A stretch of DNA of 17,272 bases from assembly GCA_964459305.1 (NCBI GenBank), contig CAYWNA010000278.1, positions 1 through 17,272 on the forward strand, written 5' to 3'. Shown piece after piece: positions 1-6,137 of the stretch (the stretch's first letter is position 1; each line of letters opens with the position of its first letter). Under the pieces are notes generated by a model. That model was given only the letters and a program-made list of their open reading frames with translations. It was not told the DNA's origin and did no database searches. The translations under genes were made by a program, and so were the position numbers. This stretch comes from CAYWNA01 sp964459305 (lineage in GTDB: Bacteria > Planctomycetota > Planctomycetia > Pirellulales > Pirellulaceae).

Positions 1-568
1 TATCGCGTGCAACGGCATTATTGTCGCTGCCGTGCAGGTAGTGCGTCCACTCATCGATGTCGGAGGGAACGGGTTTCGTGAACATCACAAAACCGTTCCC
101 GATGCGGGATACGGGATGCGGGATGCGGGTTCCTTCCGCGGCGATGATTCTCCCTCTCGGAGCCAAAACTCTCTTCAGCTCTTCATCTTGTATCTCGTAT
201 CCCGTATCTCGCATCACGACCAGATTCACCAAATCATCGGCGTAAGGCAGATGCGACTCGCGCCAGCGCATCACGGACACCTTGCCGCGAAGTCCACGTG
301 CATAGAGCTGTTTGTCAAGTTGATCGGCGCACCGAGCATCCCCCTCAAGCACGTGAACGAAAGGGTAGTTGGCGCTCAACTTCGCCAGGACGTCGGGGTC
401 CGGACGTCCGACGTAGGAGACAATCCCGCCGCTTGCTCCGGTCTGCGTCAGCATCCGCTCGATCGCAAATCTCTCGTCCAACTCGGCGGAAACGGCAGCA
501 CCAGCCCACGAGTGCAGGGTGCAACAAACGATGGCCAGCAAACTAATCGGACCGGTTTTGAACATCAT
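1..568 (-). CDS. Secreted PQQ/beta-propeller-type planctomycete protein, N-terminal part (runs off left edge)
   Basis: The minus frame is open from the ATG at 568 to the window edge, so only about 189 N-terminal residues are visible. It begins with a hydrophobic signal-like segment (MMFKTGPISLLAIVCC, then a small-residue AGAAVSA region), so the product is probably exported. The middle resembles a degenerate methyltransferase-like segment (YADDLVNLVV, then LKRVLAPRG). It ends with DIDEWTHYLHGSDNNAVARD, a motif I know from large planctomycete proteins carrying PQQ-like beta-propeller repeats after this point. Three ATGs are possible (574, 568, 565). The GAGGAG at 575-580 touches the first and lies 6 bases before the second, so 568 is preferred. 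Two arrays of 7-base repeats lie inside the gene. The propeller itself lies outside the window, so its ligand is unknown. Confidence 0.72.
   Translation of the reverse strand, partial: MMFKTGPISLLAIVCCTLHSWAGAAVSAELDERFAIERMLTQTGASGGIVSYVGRPDPDVLAKLSANYPFVHVLEGDARCADQLDKQLYARGLRGKVSVMRWRESHLPYADDLVNLVVMRDTGYEIQDEELKRVLAPRGRIIAAEGTRIPHPVSRIGNGFVMFTKPVPSDIDEWTHYLHGSDNNAVARD
101..214. repeat. Two opposed arrays of 7-bp tandem repeats inside a coding region
   Basis: Positions 101-128 hold four tandem units of GATRCGG. Positions 187-214 hold four units of YYYGYAT, close to the reverse complement of the first array in a shifted register. The arrays face each other across about 58 bases and could fold into a hairpin. 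Both lie inside the propeller-protein gene. Because 7 is not a multiple of 3, successive units are read in different phases and encode MRDTGYEIQD and TRIPHPVSRIGN without a stop. Confidence 0.75.
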
Positions 569-574
569 CTTCAT

Positions 575-980
575 CTCCTCACGAAGGGGCAGAACAATCT
601 TCTGGCGATTAGTGCGTTCTGACCCCTTTTCCGCTTCCTTTTCCGCTCTGACCCCTTTTTCCGCTCGAGCTGGATGGCTGCTTCTCAGACAGCCCGACGG
701 GATCCTGCGATGAGGCAGGCGAACTGACGTTCGTCGACATGGACACCTTCCTTGCCACCTTTTGACACGCACGGAGGCGCGTCACCACGGAGACGGTGCG
801 CGCGGGCGAGGGATCTACCCGTAGTCTGCGGCCCGACAGGTCGCCAAGCCAGCCTCGGAACCGCCAAACAGCGGCCGGCGGGCAGGGGTCAGGGTACTAG
901 ATTCTTTTCGATGGAAGTACTCTTCGCCCTGGTTCTTCAATTTGAGGTAATCACCCCCTGCGATGTCTCAGCCTCAGATT
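575..980. other. Gene-free stretch with short REP-like direct repeats
   Basis: No convincing gene was seen. Two direct copies of TCTGACCCCTTTTCCGCT (618-635, and 647-665 with one extra T) lie upstream of the propeller gene. The inverse GGGGTCAG occurs at about 885-892. The same CTGACCCCTTTTCC core recurs inside a dehydratase-family gene at 14378-14392, so it is a dispersed element. The minus strand at about 950-880 reads DYLKLKNQGEEYFHRKES, possibly the tail of a lost gene, but it cannot be assigned. Confidence 0.5.
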
Positions 981-1955
981 CTACTTGTTCTGGGAGTTGG
1001 CGTCCTTGTCGGCTCCAGTCGAACGTGGCGGCTTATCCTCTGCGGCTTCTTTGTTGAAGCCAACCACGCGATGTACGAACTCAGCAACTCGCCACCTAGG
1101 GTACACCGCTCTCCTAGATACTCTCTCTCTCACGCCTACAGGCCCAAACTTTTGGTCCACTATCTCCCGCCCTGCACCAGGGCCTGGAATAACGACCTCT
1201 GAACTCCTTTTGGTTTCATAGTACGGAGTGACGGAAGTGTCTGCGACGATACTCTTGGTCGGTACATGGAATATTATGATTCTTCTGCGGTCTTCGAACT
1301 CAGCCTGTACAACCACGAAAGCAACCTCTTTCGCGTTGTCAGTGAAGAGACTGCGATCGATGCCCCAATATGAGCCTCCGTTCTTGTCGAAGTGCAAGCG
1401 GTCCGCGTCGCGGTCGAGCTCAAACCATGCAATTTTGCCTTTCTCCTCACTGCGTTCTCCCCTGATCTCCACATATTCGCCAACGTTCTCCCGTGCAAGC
1501 CGTTGTTCGTAAGCCTTCCAGAGCAACTCGCGATACTCCGTTGCGAGTGACTGAAACTCGCATTGGTACCTGTAGTCGCGTGTAGTAAACCAATACATGG
1601 ACGACATGACAGCAACAACGAGAAGACTGACGCCGAGACAACCAAGGCCCATGTTGCGTTCTTCTCCTGGCCGGTTCTTGGCGAATATAGCGATACCGAA
1701 GATGGCCGAACAAACCCATGCTGCGATGATCGCCCACTGAAGCACCACCCAAAAAAAGTTCCAAGGTGAAGGGTAGACTGGGCCCCATAACTCTCCGATG
1801 GGACCGATCAGAACGAGAAAGATAAGGGCAGTTTGGATGATGAGGGCAGGTCCTGCGATGACAGGAACAATCATCGTCGGATCGTGTTCTTCCCAGGTTT
1901 TCTCACGTTCCGCGGGGCTAGTTTCGTCGGATGGATTCCCCTCACTCGTACTCAT
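981..1955 (-). CDS. Hypothetical membrane protein, 324 aa
   Basis: Family not recognised. After a polar, acidic N-terminal tail of about 25 residues there are two hydrophobic segments (about residues 28-50 and 62-91). After a short KNRPGEERN loop comes a third (about 103-121), so three membrane helices are likely. The remaining 200 or so residues are soluble, with alternating strand-like pieces (AFVVVQAEF, RRIIIFHVP) and a basic, polar C-terminus. The start at ATG 1955 is chosen because GTGGAG lies a normal distance upstream; a GTG at 1970 would add only five residues. It stands alone between repeat-rich spacers, so context gives no role. It could be a small sensory or envelope protein; that is a guess. 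Confidence 0.6.
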   Translation of the reverse strand: MSTSEGNPSDETSPAEREKTWEEHDPTMIVPVIAGPALIIQTALIFLVLIGPIGELWGPVYPSPWNFFWVVLQWAIIAAWVCSAIFGIAIFAKNRPGEERNMGLGCLGVSLLVVAVMSSMYWFTTRDYRYQCEFQSLATEYRELLWKAYEQRLARENVGEYVEIRGERSEEKGKIAWFELDRDADRLHFDKNGGSYWGIDRSLFTDNAKEVAFVVVQAEFEDRRRIIIFHVPTKSIVADTSVTPYYETKRSSEVVIPGPGAGREIVDQKFGPVGVRERVSRRAVYPRWRVAEFVHRVVGFNKEAAEDKPPRSTGADKDANSQNK

Positions 1956-2107
1956 GTCCGGTCTCCACACTCGTCCACTTCAGAACCGTGCGACAACCTC
2001 GCCAGTGGGATATCTACATGATACTCCTGAACCGATGGACTCATCAAGCATTGGCGACAAGCGGGGGCCAAATGATTGGAGGTCAAATCTGTTTGGCGGA
2101 GACAAGA

Positions 2108-2172
2108 AAGGGGACAGGGAAAGCGCCGGGATGAATGGGTCTGGAGTAGCGAATGAAAGAGTCGTACGAGAG
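2108..2172 (+). repeat. Group II intron-like repeat, copy A
   Basis: About 65 bases nearly identical to 3349-3412, in the same orientation. The copies share AAGGGGACAGGGAAAGCGCC and, after a few differences, GCGAATGAAAGAGTC. They differ by a few substitutions and one inserted base. The shared reading KGTGKAPGM...MKESY resembles the leader seen upstream of many bacterial group II intron reverse transcriptases. Only this short piece remains here. Confidence 0.6.
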
Positions 2173-2391
2173 AGGGTCAGGGAGTGAAAAAGGGGACATT
2201 CTGGACATTCTACTTTTCAGGAGGAGGCCGCGGAAACGAGCCGAAAACTAGAATGTGTGTCGCTTTTTTCATTTTTTTCATCCTAAATCGAAGAAGCGCG
2301 AGTTTGGCGTCCCAGAAGTAACCGACGCGTGAGCGAGGAAACACGTTACTACTCAAAGTGAAAACGCAGACTGTGCAGAAGGCAGTGAATA

Positions 2392-2486
2392 GCCGCAAAG
2401 AACACCAGAAGGCACCAAAAGTAAGAATGTACGGGTTCGAGTAAGCCTGTCAGTGTTTTCGTGCATTCTTGTGCCTCTTTGTGGCC
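2392..2486. repeat. Imperfect long inverted repeat
   Basis: The left arm (2392-2428, with CGCAAAGAACACCAGAAGG) pairs imperfectly with the right arm (2451-2486, with ATTCTTGTGCCTCTTTGTGG) across a loop of about 22 bases. Such CAAAGAG-CACAAGAATGCACG arms are common in intergenic DNA of this type. No coding content was seen. Confidence 0.5.
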
Positions 2487-2626
2487 ATTGCGGGAGTGTG
2501 GGTCTCAGTTTGAGTTACTACACTTCCCTCCCTCGCGTTTCAGGCTACATGATGACATTCTCCAGCACATTCGCCGGCTCTTCAACACGGGTCGTTTCAG
2601 CGCCTCGTGCCTCGTGAACGCCGAAA

Positions 2627-2736
2627 GGCGAGCGGCGGGAATTCTCTTACCCGTGGGATAGGCTTCCAGCCTGTCAAATGTGCTCCCTGACAGGCTGGAA
2701 GCCTATCCCACCGTAAACTCTCAGCTGCCGCTCGCC
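2627..2736. repeat. Nested palindromic element with a 24-bp perfect stem
   Basis: A perfect 24-bp inverted repeat (2653-2676 and 2688-2711, core GGCTTCCAGCCTGTCA) has an 11-base loop. It sits inside a second perfect inverted repeat, GGCGAGCGGC (2627-2636) and GCCGCTCGCC (2727-2736). There is no T-run beside it, so it does not look like an ordinary terminator. I interpret it as a small non-coding mobile or REP-type element. Confidence 0.85.
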
Positions 2737-2850
2737 GAAAGCAGCGCCCGACGGGCGGATCCGGTCGATGCTAGCATTCAGGGTGCGATCGTTGGGAAGA
2801 CGCATAGTTTCAAGCGGGCGCGACGGTACTTTCCTCGTTCACAAAGGCAA

Positions 2851-2879
2851 TCGGTTTGGACCGCTGGAACCGATATAAT
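2851..2879 (+). promoter_or_regulatory. Possible promoter of the HicA-like gene
   Basis: A perfect -10 box TATAAT lies at 2874-2879, about 45 bases before the gene. At 17-bp spacing the -35 is only TCGGTT (2851-2856). A better TTGGAC (2856-2861) is 12 bases away, too close to work with it. The assignment therefore rests on the -10 box. Confidence 0.35.
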
Positions 2880-2924
2880 AGTCGGATCACGATGCAATCA
2901 CGAACGTAAAGGAGTAGGCGGAGG

Positions 2925-3191
2925 ATGGCTGAGTTGAACAATAGGAGGCTCGCCGAATTGCTGACGAAGCTTGGATTCGAGCCGCGTCATGTGACCGCGA
3001 AGAACAATCGCGTCTGGGAACACCCGGAATCAGGTTGCACGCTTTTCCTTCCGAACAACAAATGGAATGAAACGCCGAGACCTGGCGACGTGGTGGGCGT
3101 GCGAACGCAGCTCGACATTCACGGCCACTTGAACGAGCAAGACTTCGATGTGTTTGTTGCCGAGGGCGCGCTGCCGGCTCAAACTGCGTAG
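2925..3191 (+). CDS. HicA/YcfA-like small protein, 88 aa
   Basis: The protein has the small alpha-beta layout of the HicA-like (dsRNA-binding-fold) family. An N-terminal helix (RRLAELLTKLGFEPR) is followed by strands with RVWEHPESGCTLFLPNNK, then PGDVVGVRTQLDIHGHLNEQDFDVFV. HicA toxins are mRNA interferases using a histidine in the GSH region. Here the position is occupied by NNRVWEHP, so nuclease activity cannot be assumed. The ATG at 2925 follows a purine-rich GGCGGAGG. No HicB antitoxin was found on either side; the gene stands alone behind a hairpin element. It may be an orphan toxin relative or a regulatory RNA-binding protein. Confidence 0.6.
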   Translation: MAELNNRRLAELLTKLGFEPRHVTAKNNRVWEHPESGCTLFLPNNKWNETPRPGDVVGVRTQLDIHGHLNEQDFDVFVAEGALPAQTA

Positions 3192-3610
3192 GGTGGCAGG
3201 GCCGCGAGCCAAATCGGAGCTACCGCTCCGGCGACTTGGTCCGCTCCCGTTGGTCGCTCGTTTCTTGCCAAGAAAACAACGAAGTCCGGGTCAACGGTGT
3301 AGGTCAGGCACCATCTACCACCGTAGCTCTTCACTCTTAGGGGCGAAGAAGGGGACAGGGAAAGCGCCGGGATGAACCGGTCTGGAGTGCGAATGAAAGA
3401 GTCTTACGAGAAAAGCCAACCGCTCGGCCCCGAACCCTACGCTGATGAGGGTAACCTCCTGGGTGTTGCATGGGCAAGGGGTACACGCAGAGCTCCGAAA
3501 TCCTCCCCTCCGCGAGCCGACCTTGTCCTGTCTTGGGGAAGGCAACATCGTCCGAGCCGACGCGTCAACAAATGCGCCTGCCCCTTTCCTTTGCCGAGTG
3601 ATTTCGGCTG
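3192..3610. other. Spacer holding a group II intron-like relic
   Basis: No intact gene. The plus-strand reading from 3349 to about 3560 (MKESYEKSQPLGPEPYADEG, later RADLVLSWGRQHRPSR) resembles the conserved leader upstream of group II intron maturases, pattern MKESY..G....GPES...LSRE..GRQ. No reverse transcriptase or domain V was seen, so only a fragment remains. The family call is from memory of that pattern and is moderate. Confidence 0.4.
3349..3412 (+). repeat. Group II intron-like repeat, copy B
   Basis: Second copy of the sequence at 2108-2172, same orientation, about 1.2 kb away. This copy continues rightwards into the longer intron-like reading described for the spacer, whereas copy A diverges after about 65 bases. 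The HicA-like gene lies between the two copies. Confidence 0.6.
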
Positions 3611-4033
3611 TCATGGGTCAAGAGTCGGTGTGACAGCGTGGTTACCCGAACGGATTGCACCCACCAATTCCTGGATCGCAGCCTCCAGACGACGGAACGA
3701 ACGCATTTCTCGCTGACGAATCAGATCCAGGTCGACCAGTCGGGTCAATTCGGCTTGGTCGCGCGTCGGTTTGTATCCCGTCTGCATGACGCTCCGAAAC
3801 CAGCCTTTTGCGTCGCGGGGCGCGATCTCCAGGTCAGACTGAGGTGGCCTGATTACGGCCGGCAGCTCTTTTCGGCCGTCGGAAAACGACTTGCCGCCAA
3901 GAGACGAGGCACCCGCGATGAGCCACGATTCATACTCTATTCGGGCGAAAACGATCGCAACTGAGAAAAGGCTTCCGCCACCTACCTCCCGGGCCTCTTC
4001 CGCGAGACGTCTAGCCGCGTGCATCGCACAGAA
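3611..4033 (-). pseudogene. C-terminal remnant of a DUF4276-family protein
   Basis: The minus frame carries about 140 residues resembling the C-terminal half of DUF4276 proteins: a helix (AARRLAEEAREV), a strand and the family's Glu-x-Glu-x-Trp-like motif (FSVAIVFARIEYESWLIAGASSL), and the RRLEAAIQEL tail before the stop. DUF4276 proteins are usually about 200 residues or more and begin with a Toprim-like segment. That half is missing. Upstream of about 4033 the open frame runs straight into palindromic repeat DNA (4036-4181), and its reading there looks artefactual. DUF4276 genes often sit beside AAA ATPases in defence-type loci; no partner is seen. I read this as a gene cut by a repeat element and not as a functional protein. 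Confidence 0.55.
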
Positions 4034-4035
4034 GG

Positions 4036-4120
4036 GTTGACCGCCCACTTTCAGCCGGCGGGCGGGGTCAACTCTTGACATTTGACACAACGCTACACAT
4101 TTGCTGCACACGTCAAGAGT
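4036..4120. repeat. Composite palindromic element at the breakpoint of the DUF4276 relic
   Basis: Two inverted repeats lie side by side. GTTGACCGCCC (4036-4046) pairs with GGGCGGGGTCAAC (4060-4072) apart from a two-base bulge. ACTCTTGAC (4071-4079) pairs perfectly with GTCAAGAGT (4112-4120). The DUF4276 similarity stops exactly at the right-hand end of this element as read on the minus strand. Confidence 0.7.
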
Positions 4121-4151
4121 AAAGAGTTGCCCCCCGATGCGGACATAGAGA

Positions 4152-4181
4152 AAGCCACGCCGGAATGTACCGGCGTGGCTT
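4152..4181. repeat. Perfect 12-bp hairpin
   Basis: AAGCCACGCCGG (4152-4163) and CCGGCGTGGCTT (4170-4181) are exact reverse complements around the 6-base loop AATGTA. No T-run follows on either strand. It is one of several unrelated hairpins scattered in the spacers. Confidence 0.8.
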
Positions 4182-4559
4182 GCGGGATTCGTCAAATTGA
4201 TGTCGATTCTCGGAACGCTTAACTGTAGATCGGGAAACGCATGCTGATAGTTGATTCGGTTCCAGGGAAGTCGAGAAATGCCGCGTTTTCCGAGAATATC
4301 GTCGGCGGCGAATTGTCGGATTGGAGCGGACTTCTCCGCCAGTGCAAGGAACGTAGGACAGGTACGACAAGGCAACGGCCACACCGACTTGTTTGACAAC
4401 CCGTTCGGATTCCTCCAGAATTGCTGCGATGCAGACATAAGCGGGGATGCAGGCAGGGTAGCAGGCACACTCCGTGTGCCTGCTACCCTGCCTTTCGACT
4501 GAATCGCAGCCAGAATTGGCGCCCATGAACGCGATCGCTGGAATCAAAGGACCACTGCA
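4182..4559. other. Gene-free spacer upstream of the flavin reductase
   Basis: Neither strand shows a protein-like frame. The only structured item is the 20-bp hairpin at 4451-4493. Near the right end AAGGA at 4547-4551 is the probable ribosome binding site for the next gene. No clear promoter was found. Confidence 0.5.
4451..4493. repeat. Perfect 20-bp hairpin
   Basis: Positions 4451-4470 and 4474-4493 are exact reverse complements with a 3-base loop (TCC); the core is GGGTAGCAGGCACAC. It lies about 65 bases before the flavin reductase start. The lack of a T-run argues against a standard terminator. The sequence is unrelated to the other hairpins in the window. Confidence 0.85.
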
Positions 4560-5120
4560 ATGCAGAAACGACTAGTAAAGCCATTTCGACCCGTCTATCC
4601 GTCGCCCGCGGCACTGGTGACCTCGGTCAGCGAGGATGGCCGCCCCAACATCATTACGCTGGGCGAGGTGTTCAACGTCAGCATCAGCGAGCCTGTCATC
4701 CTGGGAATCGCCATAGCCAAGCCGCGCTACTCTCACGAGCTGATCAGCGCCACGCGCGAGTACGTGGTAAACCTTGCGAGGGCCGACATGGCGGAAGTCG
4801 TGGACCGGTGCGGCAGCGTATCGGGTCGCGACGTGGACAAGTTCGCCGAGTTCGGTCTGACGCCTGTCCCGGCAGAGAAGGTCAGACCGCCGCTGATTGG
4901 CGAATGTCCGGTAAGCGTCGAATGCCGGGTGCTCGGCATTCAGGAGGTAGGCGATCACGACCTGTTTCTGGGGCAGGCCCTGGCCCAGCACGTGGCAGAG
5001 GAGGCCATGGATGAGGACGGCCGGATTCTGGTCGGCAAGCTGGACCCCCTCTGCTATCAACACTCGGAATACTGGTCTTGTGGAAAGAGACTCGGCCGGC
5101 ACGGCTTCTCGCGCAGGTAG
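4560..5120 (+). CDS. Flavin reductase-like domain protein (flavoredoxin type), 186 aa
   Basis: The whole protein is one flavin-reductase-like (split-barrel, FMN-binding) domain. It begins with PVYPSPAALVTSVSEDGRPNIITLGEVFNVS, has the SEPVILGIAIAKPRYSHELI stretch and EYVVNLA typical of the family, and ends with HSEYWSCGKRLGRHGFSRR. Relatives bind FMN and act as electron carriers or flavin reductases in anaerobes. Length and termini look complete. The ATG at 4560 has AAGGA 8 bases upstream. The gene is not in an operon with any intact neighbour. It could serve as an electron carrier for the redox system further right, but no sequence evidence ties them. Its TAG stop is followed in the same frame by a long open reading of unrelated type. 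Confidence 0.85.
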   Translation: MQKRLVKPFRPVYPSPAALVTSVSEDGRPNIITLGEVFNVSISEPVILGIAIAKPRYSHELISATREYVVNLARADMAEVVDRCGSVSGRDVDKFAEFGLTPVPAEKVRPPLIGECPVSVECRVLGIQEVGDHDLFLGQALAQHVAEEAMDEDGRILVGKLDPLCYQHSEYWSCGKRLGRHGFSRR

Positions 5121-5978
5121 GAGCGCTTTGGCAAGGGGTCGGGTGTTCAGAAGTTCATTGAATCCGGCTATGACGTGGGCGTCATTACCTACGGCGATTT
5201 GCAGGCCACGGTCGATGGCGAGGGCATGGCGCGGATCGTGTCGTGGGAAGGTATCGATGGTTCGATTTCGGCGGGAGACCAGTCGTCCGTCTTTGCCTAC
5301 CGGGATATCGATGGCGCCATCACCGTGGATCCGACCGTCAGCGACCCGAGCAGAAAGCCCCACGCCGAAATCACCGCGTGGGGAGCACTGAACGGCGCCG
5401 TGCAAGTCGATGGGAACGTGAAAGTGCTGGCCGCGCAGGGACTGAATGCGGACGTCAAGGCGGGCGGGAGTGCGCATACTACCAGCTATGAAAACGTTGC
5501 CGCAAACATCACCGCCGGCGATAGCAGTCTGACAGGGCCATGGTCCCAAGCAGGCGAAAAACACAACGCCGTGGTGGCGGCCCATGGGACGATTACCGGC
5601 GATGTGGAGGCGATGAATCATGTCGGCGTTAAGGCGCACGGCAACATCACCGGCAACATGACGGCTCATCACGGGCACGTCGGGATTGCTGCCCTGAACG
5701 ACGGCTCGTACCAAGGAACCGCGGTGGCCGATGGCGATGTGGGTATCACCGCGGCCGGCAGCATTCAGAACACCACCATCGAAGCCGGCGAGGAAGTCAG
5801 CCTCTCGGCTCATGTGAATATCCAATCCGTATCCCGAAACGCCCATCGCCAACTTGCCCACCGTGCTCGCCGACGCGGTAACGCCGTTGACCCCATGGGT
5901 AGTGCCAGGTCGGGAGATCGGCTTGTGCCAAGTCCGTCGAAAAGTATGGCGCTCTGTCGGGGGCTGAACGTCGGATAA
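5121..5978 (+). pseudogene. Fragment of a repetitive surface or adhesin-like protein
   Basis: Directly after the flavin reductase TAG the same frame stays open for 285 codons. Residues read like short beta-strand repeats rich in Gly, Ala, Val and Asp (GDLQATVDGEG, DGSISAGDQSSVFAYRDIDGAITV, GTITGDVEA, GNITGNMTAHHG, GDVGITAAGSIQNTTIEAG), as in beta-helix or adhesin-type surface proteins. There is no signal peptide and no good start; only a GTG at 5175, without a ribosome site, is available. After about 5825 the composition changes to Arg-rich and the plus-two frame looks more protein-like, suggesting a frameshift. I judge it an internal piece of a much larger gene. The minus-strand 497-codon frame over 4572-6065 is its shadow. 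Confidence 0.5.
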
Positions 5979-6137
5979 GGCACCGTGGAGCCCGAGCCCC
6001 GTATTAACGATCGTGGAGAATCGTCGTGGCAGATTTTCGGTCGACTCCTCTGGAGTCTTGGCCATTCGGGCGTCCGTTTCGAAATCTCCGCGCAGGCAAT
6101 ATTCTAGCAGGAGCGGTCGGGAGGCTCGGCGGCCCCC

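Larger units (their letters stand above)
1956..2850. other. Repeat-rich spacer without a recognised gene
   Basis: No reading frame here looks protein-like. It contains one copy of the group II intron-like repeat (2108-2172), a perfect tandem pair of GGACATTCT (2194-2202 and 2203-2211), a T-rich patch near 2264-2280, a long imperfect inverted repeat (2392-2486) and a nested hairpin element (2627-2736). It looks like a collection site for small mobile repeats. Confidence 0.55.

Noticed and set aside
2627..4493. CRISPR array
   Set aside because: The repeats are inverted pairs of different sequence, not regularly spaced direct repeats, and no cas gene is present.
4572..6065. 497-codon minus-strand ORF opposite the flavin reductase
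   Set aside because: The plus strand carries a clear family match over 4560-5120. The minus translation is His/Arg/Gly-rich with no recognisable domain, as expected of an antisense shadow in GC-rich DNA.
6014..6090. tRNA-Sec-like piece (GGAGAATCGTCGT ... TTCGAAATCTCC) beside selB
   Set aside because: The ends pair for only about five bases, there is no T-stem and no TCA anticodon in a 7-base loop.
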